DNA of 64,000 nt from Amyelois transitella (taxonomy: Eukaryota > Arthropoda > Insecta > Lepidoptera > Pyralidae), in contig NC_083505.1 in the NCBI RefSeq assembly GCF_032362555.1, positions 11,399,501 through 11,463,500 of the forward strand, written 5' to 3'. Positions 32,616-43,861 of this stretch are shown here, in pieces (the stretch's first letter is position 1; each line of letters starts with the position of its first letter). A program made the position numbers and the translations under genes. The notes under the pieces are model-generated. The model had not been told where the DNA came from, searched no databases, and saw only the letters and a program-made list of their open reading frames with translations.

Positions 32616-34349
32616 TCTTTATTAATATGTTTGTAAGATTTATATATATATATGTACTATCAAAATTTGTATGAGTCCAGTTGCTTGAAATATTTTGATA
32701 GTATACATATTTATCTATGTTTGCATCTAATTGATATATTTATCTCAGATATAAGCTAAGCAAATCCAGATAAAAATAATCTGATCTGCACAGAACGACT
32801 GACCTTTACCAATGAGATAAAACCGATAGATACTCATATAATAAACATTATATGATTATTAGTACTATAGCCCATAATATTTATATACAACAAAGAGTTA
32901 CGCTAAATTGTGGCGCGACCTTGCCGACTGCGTAGGTACAGTCAGCAAGCTAAACTACAACAGCTAAAATAGAAATATTATATTTAGTAAGTATTTCAGA
33001 ATTAAAAATTCCATACCGACAAAGTGATTTCTGGAACTGTAGGAACGCTTATAAAAATATATCTTGTGAAGTGATTTTTTTTCTTCAATCAACAAATCGT
33101 TTATATCAATTGGAGAGTGCCTCCACTTGCTTAGCAGAGATAATCATTAAATCTACATATTTAAAAAGTCTGATTAGTATTACGAACTTAAATAACTTTA
33201 TTAAAAGGAAATTTAATATTTGTGATTCGAAACTTATGTTAGGAGAGGTTTTGCCTTAACCTAATTTAAGAAGTATCCGTTTAAGTTGTGAAATTCAAAC
33301 GGTGCATGTAAAAATCAGTTATCTCGTTTAATAACCTAGGTTAGGTAATATACGCAAACGATGCAATGGAACATATTTTTTTCAAATGATATATAATACT
33401 ATGACTGTTACCGTTACTTCAAACCACTGGGTCTTGAGACTTGGTATGAGTTCCTTATTAAGTCTAGGGGTACAATGCAGAATAAAGAAAATTCTGTGGA
33501 GTACACTAAGAAAAGATTTAAGAAATTCCTGCAGGAACGGGAATAAACGGGATGTTTTGCTATACGCAGTCGTTCCACGGGCGTTCACCAGTTTTATTCA
33601 ATTTTGTTGATCCAATATGTTTTTTCTGCAAACCTTACCTTAGTCTATCCGCATTCCACCAAAAGCGCACTCTCACGCACCTACATACGGCTATATACAC
33701 AATAATACCACATACTTACCATGCCATTCATATCATAGACATATTTGTATGCGCATCTACAATACTTAACTTACAGTGTATGTTAGACTTATTAAATAGC
33801 TTTCGCCCGCGGCACTGTCCGCATGGAAAGTCAATGTACTTCTTCATACTTTTTCATTATCTATATATATTTACAGCAAACAAATATTTTTCTTTTTTTT
33901 CAGTTTCTTTAATATCTTTTTCATCTTACAAACATCAATATATTTTGATACTTCTTAACATTTTACATATTTTTTATTCTAAAATAAAAGTTGCCGGTGC
34001 TAACAATAACGAAAACGACATATATAAAAAACGGTCACAAACCACATAAATATATTTTTAAGTAATTTTAAAATCCTATCCTTACAAAATAAAAAAAAGA
34101 ACAAATACATCATGACCCCAACCAAAACAAGAATGAAGAGCCAGACAGCCGGTCGGTCTTTATACCTCTTGTAAGATGAGTAGTTACGTCATTTACTACG
34201 TTCATTCACTCGTGCGCATCTCGTGTCATTGACCTCTAACGATGAGCTTATGAGATGATGTAATTTTAATGTGATTATAATTATTCAACTCGGTTTCCAA
34301 TTGCATTTTAAACTGTTTGGTTCAAAGATACAAAACAAGAAGTGATATT
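32616..34349. other. AT-rich intergenic DNA
   Basis: Mostly featureless. A short Helitron-like scrap (GCTTTCGCCCGCGGCACTGT) sits near 33800-33830. Open frames at 33071-33259 and 33552-34049 (+) have no domain and are best explained by chance. Confidence 0.4.
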
Positions 34350-34355
34350 TATTTA

Positions 34356-34480
34356 TGTACGAATAGCTATTGCCCGCGGGTTCGTTTGCATAAAGTGTAC
34401 CCTATATATATTTCACTGTACTTCATATTATACGCCAGCAAAATTTTATTCAGATCGGTACAGTGGTTTTGATGTAAATG
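34356..34480 (-). repeat. Helitron-like fragment
   Basis: GCTATTGCCCGCGGGTTCGT followed by TTTGCATAAAGTG and CAGATCGGTACAGTGGTTTT parallel the minus-strand order of D1 elements. Confidence 0.4.
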
Positions 34481-34949
34481 ACGAAATGGAAACTTACTTT
34501 GTACCTATATATTTTTTAAATGTGAACTTTGTGCCTTGTTACTATTGGCTATTGTCTACGTCATTTGGTACCTATAGAGACATGTGTATCTTAAATTTAC
34601 TTAAACGCGTGGCTAAAAAAAGTATAATTATTATTAGCTCAGACTAAAATATTGTCTGACGTATACATTGCTTTCAATGTAAAGCGTTTCAAATTATGTT
34701 ATACTGTTTAAAAAGACCCGGCCTTCAACCAGGTCGTGACTCCGGCTGTCTATACAAACAGAATGAAACCGAAAATAGGAAGCTTTCAAGATTTGCTTGT
34801 CTCTATTTTTATTATTCTTGGCAACTAGGTTTGGGAGGAAGACTCATGAAGTACAGAAATTACGCACAGAAGTCAACGTGGACGGCAAAAAAATTTTGGT
34901 CATACCTACACCCATAATGTTCTACTGTATAGCGTTCAGTTCATTCGTT

Positions 34950-35037
34950 CATTCGTATAATCACGTCTACGTCCCTTGCAGGGTAGACAGAGCCAGCCTG
35001 TCATGTTATGAAAGACTGATAGGTCACGTTTGGCTGT
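34950..35037 (-). mobile_element. SINE family A tail fragment
   Basis: TATAATCACGTCTACGTCCC to ACTGATAGGTCACGTTTGGC. An opposed fragment (GTTTGAATCTCAATTC to AGTGACCTATAGC) follows at 35046-35096. Confidence 0.8.
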
Positions 35038-35097
35038 TATTATATGTTTGAATCTCAATTCTTTCATTGAGCCTAACAGCTTAAAGTGACCTATAGC

Positions 35098-35840
35098 ATA
35101 TAGAGGAGTTAAAATTTAGATGATTATGACGTGTTTGACTTTACTTGAGTTTTTTTTACTAAGTATAATCTGTCTTAAATGTATCTTTATTTAAACGTAT
35201 CAGTCATCATCATCTCAGTTCTCTGGGCGGAAAGTCGTGCTGTTTAAAATTTCGAATTAATATGGTATAACGTAAAGTTTTGTATAGTTTATTTTTAATA
35301 ATAATATTTTTTATTATAATTATAAATTTAAAGTATAAGAAAAGAAATGCATAAGAACATAGAAAAAAATGTTACAAAGAAATAAACACATATTTATTTA
35401 GCTAAGTATCTATTTATTTTAAAATAAATTTATGTTTTAACTAAAAATTTTTTGCATTGCAACTTAGAATAACCGTCCTTCACCGACCCGAAATACCAGA
35501 CATTTAGCCATGGAAGCGGCCTTTTCTAGTCCAATTACCTTTTATCATTACCTTCTAAAATTGTACGAGTTTTTTTAAGTAATAAATTTGAAGAACTTCC
35601 TGTATTACTTGTCTTTAAAATATGTAAATGGAACAATTAATATCGTTTGCAAAATTATAAGAATTAAGAGTAGGTATCTTACGATTTTTTTTCATACTTT
35701 ATGACTAAGTTTTTTTCAACTTGGGTAATAAAAACATGAGTAGATTAAGGTAAGTAATGTAATACTTACATGACAACCAATAAAAAATATTGGAATGTCT
35801 GTTCTTAATATCAAAATAACAGCTTAAGTTACATACTCGT
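35098..35840. other. AT-rich intergenic DNA
   Basis: No gene or repeat recognised. Confidence 0.4.
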
Positions 35841-35841
35841 A

Positions 35842-35932
35842 TATCTAATCCAGGATTATGGTCGAAGGCGTACCCCGGGGCTCCTGTCCAGAACGGTGAA
35901 GATGTAACAGGGACTACCGCCAGGAAAAAGAA
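35842..35932 (+). repeat. interspersed repeat family B core
   Basis: ATCTAATCCAGGATTATGGT, GCGTACCCCGGGGCTCCTGT and ACAGGGACTACCGCCAGG. Confidence 0.75.
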
Positions 35933-36590
35933 TGGCTTAATTACATCTTTATCCATACATCTAATAAAACAGAAACTGACCAATGTCTGTATTTGAAATT
36001 TATTTCAAAAAACGGATTTTTAGAATTTCTGTCTATCTGTCTCTTTGTACTCGCATCACGCGAAAACCATTGCTTCGATTTGAATGCGGTTTTATAGATG
36101 TTTTAGATTTGGTCCAACCAAAAAATCTGGTAAACAAAAATTCTTCCGTCCGCCTCTCAAAGTGGCAAAACGGGGGGTCAATTTTTCAGAGAACAGCTAG
36201 TATGTTTTATCAAAATTAATCTATGTAAGTATCGTGTGGAATCCAGCACTTTTTCGAAACTGTAACCATTACCCAATGTCGGGTTCGTGATCGGATTTGT
36301 TTCTTGTAATTTACCTGACTAGCTCAGACTATGAAAAGAAAAAAAATAAGAAACATGATTATATCATGTCATAAACTCCGAATAGAAAATATCAAAAATA
36401 AATGACCTACTTGTCTAATATTGAATAACGTCTTGTTAACTATTACAAAACAAGTAAATTTTTTGTTTATCATTTTTTTAAGAATATTATAATAATTGGT
36501 AATTACAATACTACTTATAAAAATTAGAACCACACTTACGTGAAGCAATATGACTGATTTTTGACACGCATATGTTTCTTTTGTGATGAT
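35933..36590. other. AT-rich intergenic DNA
   Basis: Left flank of the mariner; no gene recognised. Confidence 0.4.
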
Positions 36591-36591
36591 A

Positions 36592-37913
36592 CTACTCTGT
36601 CAAGAAAGTAGCAGGAAAAGATCAATAATACACAAACTGTTTGTTATTCATCCAAATTTATTTTATCACCTTCAAAATATGCTCCTTTAGAAACGATACA
36701 CTTACGCCAACGAATAATCCAATCATCAAAACATTTTTTAAACGCTGTTTCCGGAATTGAGGTCAGTTCTCGCCGCGAATTCTCTTTTATGTCTTCTACC
36801 GATTGAAAACGGGTGCCACGAAGTGGTAATTTGAGTTTAGGAAAAAGAAAAAAGTCGGCTGGAGCCATATCTGGTGAATATGGTGGTTGCTCGATGGTAT
36901 TTGTTGAGTGTTTGGTTAAAAATTCGTTCACAATGATGGCCTTGTGCGAAGGTGCATTATCATGGTGCAAAATCCAAGAATTTTCTTTCCACAAATCTGG
37001 CCTTTTTCGTCGGATTTGCTCTCTTAAACGCCGCATAACACTCAAATAATATTCCTTATTTACCGTTTGACCTTCCGGCAAGAATTCCGAGTGCACAACA
37101 CCGCGATAGTCAAAGAAAACAGTCAACATGACTTTGACTTTTGAACGACTTTGGCGTGGTTTTTTCGGTTTCGGTTCAGTTGGAAGGCGCCACTCCGAAG
37201 CTTGTTGACTAGTTTGCATGTCAAACTCGTAAACCCACGTCTCGTCACCAGTAACAATGCGTTTCATGAATGTTGGGTCGGAATTGACTCGTTCTAGCAT
37301 GTCCTCAGCGACTCTCATGCGATTGAGTTTTTGAAAAAAATTCAGGTCTTTTGGGACTAGCCGAGCGGCAACATGTTTCATACCCAAATTATTAGTTAAA
37401 ATGGTACGGATCGACTCGTGAGATACAGAAAGTTCGGTGGCTATCTCTCTCAAAGTTGAATGAGGATTTTCAGTCACTATTTCCTTCACTTTTGCGATGT
37501 TAACTTCAGTTGCAGACGTTGATGGCCTACCAGAGCGAGGCAAATCTTCCATCACATCTCGACCGCTTTTGAACGCTTTGTACCACTCATAAGCACGAGT
37601 TTTTGATAAAGTCGATTCACCGTAAGCCTTCTGTAACATTTTCAGTGACTCCGAACACGATATTCCATTGGCAATGCAAAATTTAAGACAAACTCTTTGT
37701 TCGATGTTTTTATCCATTATGAAATTAGCAATACACACTAGATATGATATAACTAAAAATAGCACTGTATTTAATGTAAACAACAGATGCAACTCAAACT
37801 TCGCGCCAAAATGGAAAACAGTTGTGCCAATCTAACAACAACAAAAAAAAACAAAAATTTGAATTTGGAACCATAAATAAATAATCCATTCCCGATACTT
37901 TTCTGACTGAATG
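36592..37913 (-). mobile_element. mariner transposon, complete with inverted ends
   Basis: The 1.32-kb length is typical of mariner. The ends are imperfect inverted repeats: within the first 30 bp a 27-bp window matches at 20 positions (left TCTGTCAAGAAAGTAGCAGG, right TCAGTCAGAAAAGTATCGGG). TA lies directly outside both ends (36590-36591 and 37914-37915), the expected target duplication. It contains the transposase gene described separately. Confidence 0.88.
36644..37717 (-). CDS. mariner transposase (DD34D)
   Basis: The 357-residue protein is within the family's usual 340-360. The start is the ATG at 37717 (MDKNIEQRVCLKFCIANG); the frame stays open 25 codons further upstream, but family proteins start near this motif. 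Residues about 1-115 form the paired helix-turn-helix DNA-binding region (YEWYKAFKSGRDVMEDLPRS, then GRPSTS). The catalytic triad is visible: Asp in VTGDETW, Asp in HHDNAPSH, and Asp in APADFF with 34 residues between the last two, the DD34D signature. WVYEFDM and YSPDMAP are also family motifs. The protein cuts and pastes the element at TA dinucleotides. No internal stop or frameshift is present, so it may be recent and could be active. I cannot fix the subfamily. Confidence 0.95.
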   Translation of the reverse strand: MDKNIEQRVCLKFCIANGISCSESLKMLQKAYGESTLSKTRAYEWYKAFKSGRDVMEDLPRSGRPSTSATEVNIAKVKEIVTENPHSTLREIATELSVSHESIRTILTNNLGMKHVAARLVPKDLNFFQKLNRMRVAEDMLERVNSDPTFMKRIVTGDETWVYEFDMQTSQQASEWRLPTEPKPKKPRQSRSKVKVMLTVFFDYRGVVHSEFLPEGQTVNKEYYLSVMRRLREQIRRKRPDLWKENSWILHHDNAPSHKAIIVNEFLTKHSTNTIEQPPYSPDMAPADFFLFPKLKLPLRGTRFQSVEDIKENSRRELTSIPETAFKKCFDDWIIRWRKCIVSKGAYFEGDKINLDE

Positions 37914-37915
37914 TA

Positions 37916-38423
37916 TAATTGCTTACTCGAAAGTTGAGACATTTAAACGAGCGTGCAAGTCATAAGATGATAAAATTTAACGGCCAAGCGTATTTTGTTG
38001 TCCCACGAACTTAAAAATTCTATAGACAAGATCTTTTTTATTATTAAATAATATTAGACTTAAATTGTGTGTCAGTTCGGCATTAAGTTTCAGTTTATTA
38101 ACAATAAATAAAAGATTAAGACTGATCTTTTAAATTACCTACTTTAAATCAGACTAGCTGTTCGAAAGTTATCGCGTTACAAACACACATACAAACATTA
38201 CTACCCAAATTACAATCTTAATGTGGTCTAAAGGTACGACTGGAAGAGAATGCATTATGGCATTAAGTCTACCTATTGTACATAATTTTAGGTGCAATAA
38301 TGTTTAGAAAAATAAATACATTCAAAAAAATATATTTTCACCCCAACTTGGTGTATAAAATAAACGTTACTATAATAATTAATTAATATTCAATTCTATT
38401 TAATGTATGATACTCGTATTATT
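37916..38423. other. AT-rich intergenic DNA
   Basis: Right flank of the mariner; nothing recognised. Confidence 0.4.
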
Positions 38424-38426
38424 ATT

Positions 38427-38505
38427 GTGCTGTGTGATTTGGCCCTATAGAAAGGACCACACCACAGTCACATAGATGCCGTAAAAGGCGATTAAGTGCA
38501 TAGGC
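38427..38505 (+). mobile_element. SINE family A head fragment, diverged
   Basis: GTGCTGTGTGATTTGGCCC and GATGCCGTAAAAGGCGATTA. Confidence 0.65.
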
Positions 38506-38535
38506 ATTCACCCTTTGCAGCTCTTGTCTGGTATG

Positions 38536-38642
38536 TGTTAGGTCCCCTGCATAGATTGCAATGGTCAACTGTGAGTCACTTCGTCTATAACCTGACATAC
38601 CCTGAACTCAGATTCATGGTCAAAAGAGGGATGATGATGACA
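38536..38642 (+). repeat. interspersed repeat family B, diverged
   Basis: TGTTAGGTCCCCTGCATAGA, CACTTCGTCTATAACCTGAC and ATTCATGGTCAAAAGAGGG. Confidence 0.6.
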
Positions 38643-38891
38643 ACATATTTTTCCTCTTTTTGTTTTAGCAAAATTAACCGCTTTATTCTTAAAACTTACA
38701 CTGGCATGACGTAATGAAAGTTGTCAGATTTCGGCGCCCGCGGCGGCGGTCCCAGGTTCAATGCCACGGCCCACCGATGCACGATGATAGGTACTCGTTA
38801 AATTACGTAATTTTTAATTGCAATTACTTAACGATAAGTTTACCAGATCAAACGATGTAGTGAGATAAAGTTGTTGATCTTGAAATCTTGA

Positions 38892-39114
38892 AGTGCCGTG
38901 TGGGTCCCGGTACCTATATAAGAAAGAATAGGACCACTCCATCTCTTTCCCATGGATGTCGTTAAAGGCGACAAAGGAATAGGCTTATAAACGGGATTCT
39001 TGTTTTAGGCGATGGGCTAGCAACCTGTCACTAACCCTAACAGCTGAATGTGGCATATCAGTATTTCAAGACTGTTGGCTCTATCTACCCCGCAAAGGAT
39101 ATAGACGTGATTAG
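38892..39114 (+). mobile_element. SINE family A copy, nearly full
   Basis: Complete head AGTGCCGTGTGGGTCCCGGT; ends at GATATAGACGTGATTAG without the TATG repeats. A ~20-bp deletion follows AACCTGTCACTA. Confidence 0.92.
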
Positions 39115-39765
39115 GCACTTGAAAGTTCTTTCTGTCTCTGTGCCTATAATCAGAAATCTTTCTAAAACAAAATTGGTTCAGTAGTTTTCCAGATAATTTG
39201 TTTCAGAATAATTAGTATGGATATAGGTAATACGCATTAAGGTTGTAATACCCACATAATGCCTATGGCAAACTGCAATGAAGTTCATTACCATACATAA
39301 ATGACTGACAGGTTATGCAACTTTTAATTGCATTTCGAGATGCGGATAACACACTCCTAAGTGTTTAATTGCTTTCTAACTTGATTACATGCCGTCATGG
39401 GTTCACAGATGATGTTTTGTTTGTCCGTCATTTATCTTAGATGTCGGTAACTGATCTCTTGATATGACGCAATTTGGATCGGTCGGTTCTTGTGGTATAT
39501 AGGTGTCATATCAGAAATGATACTTGAAATAAAAAGGAAATTTATTTTTATTGTCTTCTGTTATTTTTGTGTATCTAGACACGTCAACGAAAATTATAAA
39601 AAGACTAAAAAGATTTTGATTGAGAAATATTAAGCTTAAAGAAAAATACTTATTCTCGTATAAACAGAAATAAAACAGACAAACCGCTACAATTTACTTA
39701 AAGCGCTCCAATTCCGGCCGACACCTAATACTATTGCACATTTGGGATTGATTTCCAATTTAGTT
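39115..39765. other. upstream region of cuticular gene 2
   Basis: AT-rich; no gene. It should hold the distal regulatory DNA of the gene starting at 39837. Confidence 0.35.
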
Positions 39766-39769
39766 TGCA

Positions 39770-39806
39770 TATAAATTGAGCGGATGCCAACCAATAGTCA
39801 TACCTT
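39770..39806 (+). promoter_or_regulatory. core promoter of cuticular gene 2
   Basis: TATAAAT at 39770-39776, with AATAGTCATA / CCTTAGTCGG about 25-35 bp downstream as possible initiators. The ATG follows at 39837. Confidence 0.6.
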
Positions 39807-39836
39807 AGTCGGCTTCACGACCACAGCCTCGTCATC

Positions 39837-41106
39837 ATGATTCATAAGGTAAAATCTTTTAAGAATCTCAATCACATTTATGCTGCTTAACATTGTTATA
39901 ACATAAATAAAATTGTTCAATTAACTTAATCGATCATTTTGAATTTTGGGACCCACATATAGTTATTAGCCTCAAAGACATTTTTGAAGAAAGTTTTGTC
40001 TAAGAAGAAGATACATACGTACATACGCGAGCAGTCTAGTTGACAATGACAATTGTCAAGAAAACTTATGTAAAAAAATTGTGAATCTAAAATTACCAAG
40101 TATGTTTGTTTAAGTCTGACGGAAGGAATTCTTAGAAATTTGCTCAACCCTTGCATTTTATAAGATCTAAACATTTAAGTTCCTTGTTAAATATTTTCAA
40201 TAGTGTATAATAAATAGAAAATACCATCGAGTAACAAGTCACAAAAGTGGCATGAACATTTTTAAATAGCTTAGTTAAAAATCTTATAACATTTTAAGTA
40301 GGTTCGTTAGTAATCTTACGAAATGATCTTAAGAAAAATCCTTCAAGATTCCCTTTCCTGAATGAATAATATTTCGGAAACTTCCCCCAGAAGATTTGTC
40401 TCTGTCATCTTAAACTTAACGACTTGTCCCAAAAAAGAAAAAGTATTGTCTTAACGAAAGTTAAACTCATTATTAATTAAAACATGATCTGGATTATCAT
40501 GGTTTTCGTTCAAAAATACACTTTATTTGTGCGAAATTTCAAAGAGTTTTGGCTTTTTTATTATGATATATATGAACTTCAGAACGACTACTTATTAATG
40601 TAATAATTAATGCTAACACCTCTTTTTTGTTCTAACAGCTGGCTGTAGTATCATATTTAATCGTATCCACTACGTGCACCGTCCTTCATCAACCAGTTAC
40701 CCTTCTTTACACCGTGGACAACCAAAACCATCATTCACCTCAATATGACTTCGCTTACGAAGTCAATGACGCCCATACAGGAGACATCAAAAGCCAACAC
40801 GAAGCTAGAAGAGGAGACACTGTTCTTGGACAATATTCTCTTGTCCAACCTGATGGAGTTACAAGAACCGTTGATTATAGAGCCGATGATCGTACAGGTT
40901 TTCAAGCGACAGTCAACAATGATGGAAATACTATAGAACAAACAAGTGATAGTACTCCCAAAGAAATTAATTTAGGAATCGAATCCATGCACCCTTGGCC
41001 TGCACCACCTACTCCCACTCTCCCTACTACTCCTGAACCAGCTGTAGTTATATCTAGATCTTCATTAGTCCAGTCATTTCTCGACGCTCATAATCCTTGG
41101 GTTTAA
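39837..41106 (+). CDS. RR-2-type cuticular protein 2, divergent (two exons)
   Basis: A 159-residue secreted cuticle protein. Exon 1 is 39837-39848 (MIHK) with donor GTAAAA; the 790-bp intron ends TTCTAACAG and exon 2 is 40639-41106. The signal peptide spans about residues 1-18 ([13 protein letters not shown]). The RR domain spans about residues 38-100: [60 protein letters not shown] replaces the usual GFNAVV. The tail lacks the Ala/Val/Tyr repeats of its neighbours; it is acidic and Ser/Thr-rich, then Pro-rich ([16 protein letters not shown]), and ends FLDAHNPWV. Codons are AT-rich, unlike the GC-biased neighbours. Chitin binding is expected from the family; a different cuticle layer or stage is my inference. 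Confidence 0.92.
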
Positions 41107-42160
41107 TCTCTTAATCCTTTCTTCATAATTATAACGGCGACGAGAATTGACTCCGATTTCTGTGTATCTGCATTTATTTCTGAATGTTTTGTAATTTTGT
41201 TATACATCGATGCCCTATTGTGAGCATTAATTCAGCGTTTATATTCAAAAAAGTAAATGTGTATGATAACTTTACTAACAACGTTTACTATTGAGATTTT
41301 AATGTATTTATAATGAATGACTGTGAATGGTCTGGTATGATATAATAGACGTAATTGGCGACCGTACTGGTCAGCCTTGCGGGTTACTATTAAATATCCG
41401 ACAAATTGTTACTCTAGTTCTATGACTAATCTCTTTGTAATCCCCTGCTGTGTATTTATTTAAGTGTGAAGTTATGAAGTAAATGACTCAATACCTAGAC
41501 TTTTATTTTTTTTATTTCAAAATGAAAGGGAATCGTTTGAATTATTTTTATTGGTGACGTCGATTCAATGTTATCGATGTATGGATATAGGCGGATATGA
41601 AAACGGAGTTCAATCCAATTTAGTTTTTGCATAATTTATTCATGAACATGGGATTTATTACTTCATTGATGAATCATAAAATTGGGATATGAAGTATAAC
41701 TATCAAAATATTTATGATGGTAAAAGTCTTACTAAAAATGCTGATCAGTCAGTTAGAGTAAATAATTTTGTAATACACTCTTGGATCGTAATTGAAGCTG
41801 CTTCAAACGATAACCTACGTAGTGCATAACAAACAAGCGATTATATGTTTTTTTAAGAAACAATGAGGAACTTAAAAGGAGTTGTTCTGTGAAACCTATT
41901 GAACATATTCATAAATATTAATAACAATAAAGACAGAGTTAAATGGACGATGCGATGACAAAGATAATACGAACATCATTCGAGACGAAATAAATCTGTT
42001 TTTATGGTAACCTGATACAAAAATACGTAAACACCTGCAGCAAAAATAACCGGTTGTGAATCCAGTTCAATCGGTGCATCGGACTAATTTGAACTTGACC
42101 TTTGGATATTTCCTGAATTTCTTCGTAAACAGGCAGTTGTAAGTAGAACTGGAACAATTT
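41107..42160. other. intergenic DNA between cuticular genes 2 and 3
   Basis: Holds the 3' UTR of gene 2 and upstream DNA of gene 3, including TTGACCTTTGG at about 42097, resembling a nuclear-receptor half site. No other gene. Confidence 0.4.
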
Positions 42161-42167
42161 CGCGACA

Positions 42168-42204
42168 TATAAAAGAGGAATGAATCTCTGTGATGAGCAT
42201 CAGA
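42168..42204 (+). promoter_or_regulatory. core promoter of cuticular gene 3
   Basis: TATAAAA at 42168-42174 and GCATCAGATTC with TCAGA at 42200-42204. The ATG lies 45 bp downstream. Confidence 0.8.
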
Positions 42205-42246
42205 TTCACAGGATACGTCGAAGTCGCAACAAACAAACACTTCAAA

Positions 42247-43065
42247 ATGTTCGCGAAGGTAATTTCTTTAAATACTTTCACGATTTTTGCAACATTCGCA
42301 AATAAAAACTCTTACATCTTTGAGTATTATACTCATTTTGTATGTCTACTTATATTTGGCAAAAACTTGATAAAAACATTATAAAACATTTTCTTGATAA
42401 AAAACATAAAATTTAATGGCGAACCTTTTCTTCAGCTCTACTACCACATCCTTGTCACTATTTGAATATTATTACTACATTAAGCCAAACAGCTGAGTTT
42501 TGGATGGCTATAGTTGCTTGCGCTGCGAATATCATTTCATTTTTTGAACACAAAAGATATCGATAAAAATTTAAATTCCTACAAACGCTTGGGAATAAAC
42601 TAAACTAAAACTTATACAAAAGTTGGCTAGCTTTCTATCTTAAATTTTTCTATAAACATCTGAGAATTAACTTTCATTGATGATGTAAATTTTCTCTAAT
42701 AAATTCTCTTCCAGTTCGTCCCAATTCTCGCCCTTGTCGCCGTGGCTGCCGCCAGCACCTCCGACTTCACCAGCTTCTCCTACGGGGTCGCTGACCCCTT
42801 CACCGGGGACTTCAAACAGCAAGTCGAATCACGCGCTGGCGACAACGTCAACGGGCAGTACTCCTTGATCGAACCTGACGGCACCCGTAGAACTGTTGAC
42901 TACGCTGCTGGCTCTGAGGGTTTCAATGCTGTCGTCAAGAAAGACCCAGCCGTAATTGCTGCACCCATAATCGCAGCTAAGACCATCGCCCCTGTCTTCT
43001 CTTACCCCTATGCCCCCTACTTCGCCAAGTTTGGATACCCCTACGCTTACGCCCGCTATTATTGA
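42247..43065 (+). CDS. RR-2 cuticular protein 3 (two exons)
   Basis: A short 120-residue secreted cuticle protein. Exon 1 is 42247-42258 (MFAK), donor GTAATT; the 456-bp intron ends CTCTTCCAG; exon 2 is 42715-43065, stop TGA. Signal peptide about residues 1-18 ([14 protein letters not shown]). RR-2 domain about residues 22-79: [45 protein letters not shown]. It is closest to cuticular protein 1: both read YAAG-x-x-GF with one residue fewer than the consensus loop, and both carry AAKTIAP after the domain. The tail is reduced to about 40 residues rich in Tyr/Pro/Phe, ending [10 protein letters not shown] decayed SINE family A piece (about 42453-42502) lies in the intron. Confidence 0.95.
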
Positions 43066-43318
43066 TTTGTTGACTTGATCAATGGTGTATATATGCTGTA
43101 AATACATGTTTTCATAAGAGAAGTTATTGTTTTACTTATAAATATAATTACTATGTTTCCTCTGATATATGCTCGTATAAACTTTACGACAAAATGGTTA
43201 AGTAATGTTGTTTTAATTTCTGAATTCCTAGTAATAGTTCAAATTCGATTTATGATTTGATATACACAAAGAGATGTATAAGGTATCATTCAACCAGTTA
43301 GTAGGCCCTTCGAAAATG

Positions 43319-43411
43319 CCAAATAGCTGAACGTGGCCTATCAGTCTTAACAAGACTGTCGGCACTGTCTACCCCGCAAGGGATATAGACGTGATTATAT
43401 GTATGTATGTA
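43319..43411 (+). mobile_element. SINE family A tail fragment
   Basis: AATAGCTGAACGTGGCCTAT to GATTATATGTATGTATGTA; low divergence, between cuticular genes 3 and 4. Confidence 0.9.
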
Positions 43412-43791
43412 TTTATATATTATTACTTTTTTTAGTTTTTTTTGCTTCAATTCAAAGTTTTTGGGTAAGTAAGAAGAAGGAAAAAAATAAAGAAAGAAAA
43501 TTAATTGGGTAAGAAATAACAAACAAAATGTACCCATTTTGTAAAAAGCAAATATTCCCATTTCTAGTTTGGTATTTTTTGACCCCTTTTTTATTGTTCA
43601 ACTAACATTGATATGGTTTGTTTATAAACTTGTTACTCGTATTAATATAATAATATTACTCATATCGACGCTGCCATGTGGTCAGTCGGTTCCGCATTGT
43701 CCACGAAAATGAATTTAAAAAAAACTCCGTTTGACTGACCTTAGTGCGCGTAGCACTGTCTTTTACTTCCTATTATTAGCACCAATCTTAC

Positions 43792-43828
43792 TATAAAACG
43801 AACGACAAAATAAGGACCAAACATTCAC
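43792..43828 (+). promoter_or_regulatory. core promoter of cuticular gene 4
   Basis: TATAAAA at 43792-43798 and an initiator-like ATTCACAG around 43822-43829. The ATG is at 43862. Confidence 0.7.
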
Positions 43829-43861
43829 AGCTCCCTGTGCAAGCAAAACTAACGTATCGAA

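Noticed and set aside
33552-34049. 165-codon open frame (+)
   Set aside because: Low-complexity AT-driven codons (Ile/Phe/Tyr/His), no domain and no promoter or splice context.
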